Shown here: one piece after another, positions 23,199-30,611 of the stretch
How positions within the stretch are numbered: position 1 is the stretch's first letter
Layout: every line of letters begins with the position of its first letter
The notes under the pieces: generated by a model
Database searches by the model: none
What the model saw: the letters and a program-made list of their open reading frames with translations, nothing else
What the model was told of the DNA's origin: nothing
Position numbers and translations under genes: made by a program
Assembly (NCBI RefSeq): GCF_013364275.1
Contig: NZ_CP054932.1
Span: 992,001 to 1,056,000, forward strand
Origin: Actinomadura sp. NAK00032
GTDB lineage: Bacteria; Actinomycetota; Actinomycetes; Streptosporangiales; Streptosporangiaceae
DNA: 64,000 bases
Reading direction: 5' to 3'

Positions 23199-24206
23199 GT
23201 GCCGCATACGCCGCCCTGGGAGCCGGGCCTGCTGTCGTCGCTGACCGGTGTCGGGCCCGGCCCGACCGCGCGCGGCAAGCGGGCCGCGCTGCGCGCCGCA
23301 CTGGCCGCCGCCACGCCCGCCGCGCCGGGTGCGGCCATGCCCGCTGCGGCGGGTGCGGTGATCGAGCCGCTGGTGCTGCCGGGCGCGACCGACGCGCTCG
23401 GCGCCCGGCTCGTCGAGGAGGCCGGCTTCGCCGCCGTCTACGCGACCGGCGCCGGGCTCGCCAACGCCGGGTACGGGCTCCCCGACATCGGGCTGGTGTC
23501 GCAGGCCGAGGTCGCCGACCACGCCGGACGGCTCGCGGAGGCCACCCGCATCCCGCTGATCTGCGACGCCGACACCGGCTACGGCGGGCCGCTGTCGGCG
23601 ATGCGGACCGTCCGGCTGCTGGAGCGCGTCGGGGTCGCGGGCCTCCAACTGGAGGACCAGGAGATGCCCAAGCGGTGCGGGCATTTCGACGCGCACACGC
23701 TGATCCCGTCCGGGCACATGCAGACCAAGATCGCGGCGGCGTGCGAGGCGCGGGAGGACGATGGGCTCGTCATCATCGCCCGGACGGACGCCCGCTCCGC
23801 GTACGGCATCGACGAGGCGATCGAGCGGGGCCGCGCCTACGCCGAGGCGGGCGCCGACGCGCTGTTCATCGAGGCGCCCCGGACGGTCGAGGAGCTGGAG
23901 CTGGTCGGCCGCGAACTGGCCGGGGTCCCGCTGCTCGTCAACGTCGTCGAGGGCGGCAAGACCCCGCAGCTGGACGTGGCGGAGTACGCCCGCCTGGGCT
24001 TCGGCATCGTGCTGTTCGCCAACTACCTGATGCGCTCGATGCACCTCGCGGGCCGGGAGGCGCTCGCGCACCTGCGGGAGCACGGCGAGACCGCGTCCCG
24101 GGCCGGCCGGATGGCCACCTGGTCGCAGCGCCAGGAGCTGTTCAACCTGCCGGCGTTCAGCGCCGCCGAGAGCGCGCTCGACCGGGAGTACGGGAGTTTC
24201 GAGTGA
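23199..24206 (+). CDS. Isocitrate lyase / PEP mutase superfamily lyase
   Basis: 335 residues. The core starts near residue 58 (LVLPGATDALGARLVEEAGF). ICDADTGYGG supplies Mg ligands (Asp123, Asp125) and KRCGH (158-162) gives the catalytic Cys160 of the C-C lyase branch (methylisocitrate, dimethylmalate and isocitrate lyases) rather than phosphonate mutases. A 50-residue Ala-rich N-terminal extension is unusual. It should cleave a 2- or 3-substituted malate or citrate-like acid to pyruvate or glyoxylate plus a diacid. GTG 23199 follows GGAGGAG. First gene of the plus-strand operon. Confidence 0.87.
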   Translation: MPHTPPWEPGLLSSLTGVGPGPTARGKRAALRAALAAATPAAPGAAMPAAAGAVIEPLVLPGATDALGARLVEEAGFAAVYATGAGLANAGYGLPDIGLVSQAEVADHAGRLAEATRIPLICDADTGYGGPLSAMRTVRLLERVGVAGLQLEDQEMPKRCGHFDAHTLIPSGHMQTKIAAACEAREDDGLVIIARTDARSAYGIDEAIERGRAYAEAGADALFIEAPRTVEELELVGRELAGVPLLVNVVEGGKTPQLDVAEYARLGFGIVLFANYLMRSMHLAGREALAHLREHGETASRAGRMATWSQRQELFNLPAFSAAESALDREYGSFE

Positions 24207-25612
24207 GCGTCCTCCCGGGTCTGCCCGTTGAGACCGGTGAGCCGCCCGAGCGGGTCGGTGTTCTCGTCCTCGGCGCGGGCCTCGCCGGGTGCGCGGCGCT
24301 GCTGGCCGCCGCCGAGGCCGGGCAGTACGCGCTGCTGCTGGAGAAGACCGGCGAGATCGGCGGCTCCACCGTGAAGTCCGCGGGCCTGTCCGCCTTCGCC
24401 GGGACGGACGAGCAGGCCGAGCAGGGCATCGCCGACTCCGTCGACCTGCTCCGCAACGACCTCCTCGACGTCGGCAGGCACCGCAACGACCCGGCGCTGG
24501 TCGACCTGTACTGCGAGCACCAGCTGGAGACGTACCGCTGGCTGAAGGAGCACGGCGTCCGGTACGGCGAGATCCATGCCGCGTCGGGGCAGTCGGTGCC
24601 GCGCAGCCACCCGTCCGACACCACCCGGATGCTGGAGCGGCTGCTCAAGGCGGCCGGTGAGCTGGGCGCGCGGATCATGCTGGACGCCCCGGCCGACCGG
24701 CTGCTGCACGACGGCTCCCGGGTGACCGGCGTCCGGCTCGCCGGCGGCCGGGAGATCCTGGCGGACGCGGTCGTCCTCGCCACGGGCGGCTTCTCGATGA
24801 ACCCGGACCTGCTCGCCACGTTCGCGCCGCAGATGGAGCACGCGCTGCGGCAGGGCGGCGAGGGGAACCAGGGCGACGGCCTGAAGATGGCGATGGCGCT
24901 CGGCGCCGGAGTGCGCGACACCCCGTACATCAAGGGCACCTACGGGCATTTCCACGTCGAGCATCCGGACGAGGACGGCACCGGCATCCTCGCCGTCTAC
25001 AAGGGCGCCATCGCCGTCAACCGCGAGGGCCGCCGGTTCGTGGACGAGTCGCGCAACTACAAGGAGATCGGCGACGCCGCGCTCGCCCAGCCCGGCGTGA
25101 CGACCTGGCAGGTGTTCGACGCCCGGACGATGGCGCTCGCCAACGACGAGGTGCCGATCTACGAGTTCGCGGGCCGTGAGCGCGCCGGGATGCTGCTCAA
25201 GGCCGGCACGATCGCCGGGCTGGAGGCCGAGATCGGCCTCCCCGAGGGCTCGCTGCGGCGGACCGTCGCCGAGTACAACGCCGCCATCGCGTCCGGCGGC
25301 CCCGACCCGTTCGGCCGGGCCCACATGTCGGGCGGGGTCGGCGCGCCGACGCCGCTCGACCGGCCGCCGTTCTACGCGCACCCGTCCGGGACGGTCGTCC
25401 TCGCGACGTACTGCGGGCTGACCGTCGACACCCGGATGCGGGTCCTCGACTGGTGGGGCGAGCCGATCGGGCGGCTGTACGCGGCGGGCGAGATCACCGG
25501 CGGCTTCCACGGTGCGGGCTACATGACCGGCACCTCCATCGGCAAGGCGGGCGTGTTCGGCCGGATCGCCGGGCGGGGCGCCGCGAGCGAGGAGAGTGAG
25601 ATCGAGTGGTGA
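24203..25612 (+). CDS. FAD-dependent fumarate reductase / succinate dehydrogenase-type flavoprotein 1
   Basis: 469 residues. Rossmann motif VLVLGAGLAGCAALLAAAEAG; GGSTVKSAG after it; DAVVLATGGFSMN; substrate-domain DGLKMAMALGA; C-terminal GRLYAAGEITGGFHGAGYMTG. This is the fold shared by fumarate reductase, 3-ketosteroid dehydrogenase and tricarballylate dehydrogenase, which oxidise C-C to C=C bonds or do the reverse. Translationally coupled to the lyase (GTGA). It is one of three flavoproteins of this class in the operon. Confidence 0.88.
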   Translation: MSVLPGLPVETGEPPERVGVLVLGAGLAGCAALLAAAEAGQYALLLEKTGEIGGSTVKSAGLSAFAGTDEQAEQGIADSVDLLRNDLLDVGRHRNDPALVDLYCEHQLETYRWLKEHGVRYGEIHAASGQSVPRSHPSDTTRMLERLLKAAGELGARIMLDAPADRLLHDGSRVTGVRLAGGREILADAVVLATGGFSMNPDLLATFAPQMEHALRQGGEGNQGDGLKMAMALGAGVRDTPYIKGTYGHFHVEHPDEDGTGILAVYKGAIAVNREGRRFVDESRNYKEIGDAALAQPGVTTWQVFDARTMALANDEVPIYEFAGRERAGMLLKAGTIAGLEAEIGLPEGSLRRTVAEYNAAIASGGPDPFGRAHMSGGVGAPTPLDRPPFYAHPSGTVVLATYCGLTVDTRMRVLDWWGEPIGRLYAAGEITGGFHGAGYMTGTSIGKAGVFGRIAGRGAASEESEIEW

Positions 25613-26379
25613 CGCCGTCCTTCGACCTGACCGGGCAGGTCGCCGTGGTGGTCGGTGCCGCCGCGGGCGGCCTCGGAGAGCGCGCGGCGCGGGCGCTGGC
25701 GGACGCGGGCGCGACGGTCGCCGTCGCCGACCTCGCGTCGCGGGCCGATGACCTCGCCGAGACGGCGCGGGCCTGCGGCGCCGCGAGCACGCACGAGGTG
25801 GACGTCACCGACGAGGCGTCCGTCGCCGCCCTGATCGAGGCCGTCACCACCGGGCATGGCGGGCTGGACGTCGTGGTGAACGCCGCCGGTGTCATGCTGC
25901 GCAAGCCCTACGACGAGACGTCGGTCGAGGAGTTCGAGCGGGTCGTCCGGGTCAACCTCACCGGGACCTGGCTGGTCGGACGCGAGGCCGGCAAGGCCCT
26001 CACCCGCCAGGGGCGCGGCGGCCGCATCGTCAACCTCACGACCGTCTACGCCGAGCGCGTCGGGCCCGTCCCGGAGTCGGCGTACTACTCGTCCAAGGCG
26101 GGCGTCGTGAACGTGACCCGGGCGCTGGCCGCCGAACTCGGCCCGCACGGCGTCAACGTCAACTGCCTCGCCCCCGGCGTCTTCTACCCCACCCAGATGA
26201 CGGCCCCGCTCGGCGACGACCCCGACCGGCTCCGCTGGTTCGGCGAGCGCACGATGCTCGGCCGCCTCGGCGACCCCGCCACCGACTTCGCCGGCCCCCT
26301 GCTCCTGCTCGCGAGCCCCGCCGCCGCGTACATGACCGGCCAGGTCGTGTACGTCGACGGCGGCTGGTCCGCCTGGTAG
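25606..26379 (+). CDS. Short-chain dehydrogenase/reductase
   Basis: 257 residues. Cofactor motif GAAAGGLG (17-24), VDVTDE, NAAG (92-95), and the catalytic Tyr160-x3-Lys164 (YYSSK). The residues at the usual catalytic Ser position read NLTTV, so Thr replaces Ser. C-terminal PAAAYMTGQVVYVDGGW is typical. It probably oxidises or reduces an alcohol/ketone in the pathway with NAD(P). GTG 25606 is chosen; GTG 25609 is an alternative overlapping the stop. Confidence 0.88.
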   Translation: MVTPSFDLTGQVAVVVGAAAGGLGERAARALADAGATVAVADLASRADDLAETARACGAASTHEVDVTDEASVAALIEAVTTGHGGLDVVVNAAGVMLRKPYDETSVEEFERVVRVNLTGTWLVGREAGKALTRQGRGGRIVNLTTVYAERVGPVPESAYYSSKAGVVNVTRALAAELGPHGVNVNCLAPGVFYPTQMTAPLGDDPDRLRWFGERTMLGRLGDPATDFAGPLLLLASPAAAYMTGQVVYVDGGWSAW

Positions 26380-26408
26380 CCCGACACACCCTCTAAGGAG
26401 ACTCTTCG

Positions 26409-26996
26409 ATGACCGCCGCCAAGAAGGCCCTGCTCATGCTCGACTACCAGGTCGCGCTCTGCGAGGAAGGGCCGCACCTGCGGATGCCGCCGCTCGCCGC
26501 GCAGATCGCCGAGCGCGGTGTGCTCGCGACCGCCGAGCGCGTGCTGGCCGCCGCCCGCGCCGCCGGGACGCTCGTCGTCCACGTGCGGCTGGCGTTCGAC
26601 CCGTCCTACAAGCTGCGCACCAACCGGCTCCCGCGCTTCGACCCCTACGAGGAGCAGCGCGCGATGCTCGCCGACTCGCCGGAGGCACAGATCGTCAAGG
26701 CGCTCGCGCCGGTCGCCGGGGAGCCCGTGGTCGACAAGGGCTGCGTGGACCCGTTCGTCGGGACGGCCCTGCGCGACGTCCTCGCCGCCGAAGGGGTGAC
26801 GGAGGTCGTCCTCGGCGGTGTCGCGACGAACCTGGTCGTGGAGTCGGCGGCGCGGCACGCTTCCGACTCCGGCCTCCAGGTGACCGTCGTCGAGGACATG
26901 TGCGCCTCGTTCCGCCCCGACTTCCACGAGTTCTCCGTGGCGAACATGCTGCCGCTGTTCGGCACGGTGACCACCTCCGCCGACCTGCGGTTCTGA
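26409..26996 (+). CDS. Isochorismatase-like hydrolase lacking the catalytic Cys
   Basis: 195 residues of the isochorismatase fold. Asp12 (LMLDYQ) and Lys110 (VVDKGC) of the triad are present, but the third position, Cys in amidases such as maleamate or nicotinamide hydrolases (TNVCVE), reads TNLVVE here, with Val143 in place of Cys. The fold and the GGVAT turn are intact, so it may work like the Cys-less EntB isochorismatase (vinyl ether hydrolysis) or use another nucleophile; Cys112 lies beside the Lys. AAGGAG precedes ATG 26409. Not an ordinary amidase. Confidence 0.82.
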   Translation: MTAAKKALLMLDYQVALCEEGPHLRMPPLAAQIAERGVLATAERVLAAARAAGTLVVHVRLAFDPSYKLRTNRLPRFDPYEEQRAMLADSPEAQIVKALAPVAGEPVVDKGCVDPFVGTALRDVLAAEGVTEVVLGGVATNLVVESAARHASDSGLQVTVVEDMCASFRPDFHEFSVANMLPLFGTVTTSADLRF

Positions 26997-27007
26997 AGGG
27001 GCGCGGC

Positions 27008-28486
27008 ATGACCGAACCAACCCACCGGTACGACGTCGTCGTGGTCGGCGGCGGCGTCGCCGGGCTGTCGGCCGCCGTCGCGGCGGCCGAGGGCGGCGCC
27101 CGCGTCGCGGTCCTCGAACGTTCCACGGAGGCCGAGACCGGCGGCAACACCCGCCACACCGAGGCGTTCCTGCGGATGAAGTCGCTGGACGAGGTCGCCG
27201 ACGGCTTCGAGGACGCCCTCGTGGACGACTTCATGGGCCACCCGGACCCGTCCATCGTCAACGACGCGGCCCTCCCGGCGCGGCGGCAGAGCCCCCTCTA
27301 CCGCGCCACCCACACCGTCGACCCCGACTACGTCGCGACGCTCGCGGAGCAGGCGCCGCCAACGCTGCGCTGGATGTCCGGGCACGGCGTCCGGTTCGAC
27401 TTCATGCCGACGCCGTTCCTCACGCAGTCGACCACCCGGATGGCGCCGGTCGGCGGCGGGCTCGCCATCGTCGAGACGATGGGCAAGGCCGCGCGCGACC
27501 TCGGCGTGGAGTTCCACTTCGAGACCACGGCCCGCCGCCTCACCTTCTCCGGGGACGGCATCGACGGCGTGTTCGCGCACACCCCGTCCGGTCCGGCCGT
27601 GTTCGCGGGCGCGGTCGTCCTCGCCAGTGGCGGCTACCAGGGCAACTTCGAGCTGATGGCCCGCTACCACGGCGAGCGGGCGCTGACCTGCCGCCCGGTC
27701 GCCAAGGGCGGCAACTACAACAAGGGCGAGGGGCTGGAGATGGCGCTGGCGCTCGGCGCCGCCACCGCCGGGAACTTCGCGCTGTTCCACGCCGAGCCCG
27801 TCGACCCGCGCAGCGGCGAGCCGGAGGCGGCGGTCTTCTGCTTCCCCTACGGCGTGCTGGTCAACCGGGAGGGGCGGCGGTTCGCCGACGAGGCGCGCGG
27901 CACCGTCGACGCCTGGTACGAGCGGACGACCCGCGCCATCCAGGGCCAGACCGAGGGGATCGCCTGGGTGATCCTCGACCAGCGCGGGCTGGCCGTCCCG
28001 AACCTGATGGCGGGGGTCCGCACCGACATCCCGCCCGTCAGCGCCGACACGATCGGGGAGCTGGCGCGGCGGTTGGAGCTGCCGGTCGCGGAGCTGGAGG
28101 CGACGATCGCCGCCTACAACGCGGCCTGCCCGCCCTCAGACGGGGTCGACCACACGCCCGCCTTCGACCACACACGGCCGGACGGCCTCGCGACCGGCGG
28201 GCTCGTCCCGCCCAAGTCGAACTGGGCGCGGCCCATCGCGGACGGGCCGTTCGCCGCCTACCCGATCATGGCGGCGAACGTGTTCAGCTTCGGCGGGCTC
28301 AAGACCACCTCCGCCGCCGAGGTCGTCGACCGCGACGGACGTCCCATGCCCGGCCTGTACGCGGCGGGGGAGCTGACCGGGCTGTACTACTCCAACTACA
28401 CCGGCTCCACGTCCGTGCTGCGCGGCGCGACGTTCGGCCGGATCGCGGGTGCCAACGCGGCGGCCCGCAGGGCGGGGGCACGGTGA
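27008..28486 (+). CDS. FAD-dependent dehydrogenase 2 (tricarballylate dehydrogenase-like)
   Basis: 492 residues. Rossmann motif DVVVVGGGVAGLSAAVAAAEGG, then GGNTRHTEAFLRM, a stretch shared with tricarballylate dehydrogenase TcuA; AVVLASGGYQGN; GEGLEMALALGAA; PGLYAAGELTGLYYSNYTGS. It likely dehydrogenates a polycarboxylic or alicyclic acid. The gene follows the isochorismatase-like gene by 11 bp and overlaps the racemase-like gene (GTGA). Confidence 0.87.
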   Translation: MTEPTHRYDVVVVGGGVAGLSAAVAAAEGGARVAVLERSTEAETGGNTRHTEAFLRMKSLDEVADGFEDALVDDFMGHPDPSIVNDAALPARRQSPLYRATHTVDPDYVATLAEQAPPTLRWMSGHGVRFDFMPTPFLTQSTTRMAPVGGGLAIVETMGKAARDLGVEFHFETTARRLTFSGDGIDGVFAHTPSGPAVFAGAVVLASGGYQGNFELMARYHGERALTCRPVAKGGNYNKGEGLEMALALGAATAGNFALFHAEPVDPRSGEPEAAVFCFPYGVLVNREGRRFADEARGTVDAWYERTTRAIQGQTEGIAWVILDQRGLAVPNLMAGVRTDIPPVSADTIGELARRLELPVAELEATIAAYNAACPPSDGVDHTPAFDHTRPDGLATGGLVPPKSNWARPIADGPFAAYPIMAANVFSFGGLKTTSAAEVVDRDGRPMPGLYAAGELTGLYYSNYTGSTSVLRGATFGRIAGANAAARRAGAR

Positions 28487-29289
28487 CGCGGATCTGGCAC
28501 CAGTCGTTCACGGTCCTGGACGACGTCCCGCACTACCGGGACGCGCTGGCCCGCCACCTGCGGTCGCAGGCGGCGCCCGGCACCGAGATCGACTTCCACG
28601 GGATGAAGCCGGGCACCTACCCGTCCGACTATCCGGGGACGCACATCGGCTACGCCTACCTCGCCGGGCTGCACCGCGAGCAGTTCGCGCACGCGGCGCT
28701 CCGCGCGCAGGACGAGGGCTACGACGCGTTCCTCATCGCGACGATCCCCGACACCGCGTACGAGGAGGTCCGGACGCTGGTCGACATCCCCGTCGTCGCG
28801 TTCGGCCAGACGTCGGTGCTGATGGCGGGCGCGCTCGGCGACCGCGTCGGGATCGTCAACTTCATCGGCGCCCTCGAACCGCAGCTGCGCCGCAACATGC
28901 GCAACTACCGGCTGGATCAGCTCGTCGGCCCGATCGTGCAGGTCGAGGCGGAGTTCACCGACGTGATGGCCGCGTACGCCGACCCGGAGCCGCTGCTGGA
29001 CGCGTTCACCCGGGCCGCCCGCACGGCGATCGCGGACGGCGCGAACGTCATCGTCCCCGGCGAGGGGCCGCTCAACGTGTTCCTCGCCGACCAGGGCCTG
29101 TCACGCGTGGACGACGTGCCGGTGCTCGACTCGCTCGGCACGTGCGTGCGGGTCGCGGAGCTGCGCGCCGCGCAGTTCCGCGCGACCGGGCTCGCCCCCG
29201 CGCGCACCGGCTTCTACGGGGCCCGGCCGCCCCGCCCGCTGGTCGACGCCGCGCGCGACTTCTACGGCGTGAACGGGACCCTGGCGTGA
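28483..29289 (+). CDS. Asp/Glu racemase-superfamily protein lacking both catalytic cysteines
   Basis: 268 residues. The two pseudo-symmetric loops that hold the Cys pair in racemases and maleate isomerases are recognisable but changed: LIATIPDT has Thr87 and VPGEGPLN has Glu194 where Cys is expected (compare ACFGDP and LGCAGM in hydantoin racemases). LVDIPVVAFGQTSVLMA and GDRVGIVNF are conserved fold segments. It therefore cannot use the standard two-Cys proton shuttle; a decarboxylase, isomerase with other bases, or binding role is possible. GTG 28483 overlaps the upstream stop. Confidence 0.8.
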   Translation: MTRIWHQSFTVLDDVPHYRDALARHLRSQAAPGTEIDFHGMKPGTYPSDYPGTHIGYAYLAGLHREQFAHAALRAQDEGYDAFLIATIPDTAYEEVRTLVDIPVVAFGQTSVLMAGALGDRVGIVNFIGALEPQLRRNMRNYRLDQLVGPIVQVEAEFTDVMAAYADPEPLLDAFTRAARTAIADGANVIVPGEGPLNVFLADQGLSRVDDVPVLDSLGTCVRVAELRAAQFRATGLAPARTGFYGARPPRPLVDAARDFYGVNGTLA

Positions 29290-30611
29290 CCGGCTGGGAC
29301 GCCGAGGTCGACGTCGCGATCGCGGGCGGCGGCGCCTGCGGCGTGATGACCGCCCTCCGCGCGGCGTGCGATCCCGGCCTGGTCGTCGCCGTGTTCGAGA
29401 AGTCGGCCCGCGAGGGGTGCAACGCCGCGATCTCGTCGGGCTCCCTCGCGGCGGGCGGCACCCGCTGGCAGGCCGCCGCCGGAGTGGACGACTCGCCGGA
29501 GCGGCACGCCGACGACATCCTGCGCGCGAGCGGCGACGAGGAATGGCGCCCGGTCGTGGAGGCGCTGTGCGCGGCGGCGCCGGAGTTCGTGGAGTGGATC
29601 GCGGAGACCGGCTACCCCGTCGAACTCGGCCTCGACATGCCGCGCGCCGGGATGACGGCCCGGCGACTGCACACCGACACCGGGCGGCTGGGCGGCGGGC
29701 GGCTCATGCGGCACCTGCGCGGCCTCCTCGAAGAGCACGACAACGTCGCCTTCGTGGACGAGGCCCCGGTCGTCGACCTCGTGTCGGACGGCGGCGAGGT
29801 CACCGGCGTCGTCGTCTCGCAGAACGGGTCACTGCAACGCGTCCGGGCCGGAACCGTCGTCCTGGCCGCCGACGGGTTCGCGGGCGGCCAGGCTCTGGTC
29901 AAGGAGCACATGCCCCATCTGGGGACGCCGTTCTACGGCGGCGTCTCCACCTCGACCGGCGACGCGCTGGGCTGGGCGCGGCGGCTCGGCGCGCAGGTGC
30001 GGAACATGGGCGCCGGACTGCGCTCCGGGCTCGTCGTCGTGGACCACGGCACGCGGGTGTCCCCGGCGCTGCCGTTCAACGGCGCGGTGCTGGTCAACCT
30101 CGACGGCGAGCGTTTCGTGGACGAGGAGTCCAAGGGCTACTCGTCCATGGCCGGGATCCTGCAGGGCCAGCCGGGCGAGCGCGCCGCGATGGTCTGGGAC
30201 GCGACCGCGATGGCGGCCACCCGCGAGTCGGAGATGATGCGCGAATGCCTCGCCGCAGGGGCCGTCCATGACCGTCCCGCGATCGAGGACCTGGCCGCCT
30301 CGCTCGGCCGGACGGTCGCGGAGACCGAGCGCGCCCTGGCCCCGCTGCCGGGACGCCGCCGCCTCACCGCGCCCTACCACCTCGCCTGGGTCACCCACGG
30401 GCTGCTCGCCACCCAGGGCGGGCTCGTGATCGACCCGTCCGGCCGCGTCCTGGACGGCGCCGGCGCGCCGATCCCCGGCCTGTACGCGGGCGGCGGCACC
30501 GCCTGCGGACTGGCCGGGCCGCACTCCGACGGCTACCTCTCCGGCAACGGGCTGCTGTCCGCCTTCGGCATGGGCTGGATCATCGGCAACGGCCTCGCTC
30601 AGCGGAGGTAG
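29286..30611 (+). CDS. FAD-dependent fumarate reductase-type flavoprotein 3
   Basis: 441 residues: DVAIAGGGACGVMTALRAA, NAAISSGSLAAGGTRWQ, TVVLAADGFAGG, GDALGWARRLGAQ, and the C-terminal PGLYAGGGTACGLAGPHSDGYLSGNG. Third member of this flavoprotein class in the operon and the shortest. It is coupled to the racemase-like gene (GTGA). Its last 13 bases overlap the end of the convergent amidase gene, so the operon ends here. Confidence 0.87.
   Translation: MTGWDAEVDVAIAGGGACGVMTALRAACDPGLVVAVFEKSAREGCNAAISSGSLAAGGTRWQAAAGVDDSPERHADDILRASGDEEWRPVVEALCAAAPEFVEWIAETGYPVELGLDMPRAGMTARRLHTDTGRLGGGRLMRHLRGLLEEHDNVAFVDEAPVVDLVSDGGEVTGVVVSQNGSLQRVRAGTVVLAADGFAGGQALVKEHMPHLGTPFYGGVSTSTGDALGWARRLGAQVRNMGAGLRSGLVVVDHGTRVSPALPFNGAVLVNLDGERFVDEESKGYSSMAGILQGQPGERAAMVWDATAMAATRESEMMRECLAAGAVHDRPAIEDLAASLGRTVAETERALAPLPGRRRLTAPYHLAWVTHGLLATQGGLVIDPSGRVLDGAGAPIPGLYAGGGTACGLAGPHSDGYLSGNGLLSAFGMGWIIGNGLAQRR

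Noticed and set aside
23199..24206. Phosphoenolpyruvate mutase or phosphonate biosynthesis
   Set aside because: The KRCGH motif belongs to the C-C lyase branch, and no phosphonate genes are nearby.
26409..29289. Nicotinate-type lower pathway (maleamate amidohydrolase plus maleate isomerase)
   Set aside because: Isochorismatase-like and racemase-like genes in one operon suggest NicF/NicE at first, but both lack the required catalytic Cys and no 2,5-dihydroxypyridine dioxygenase is present.
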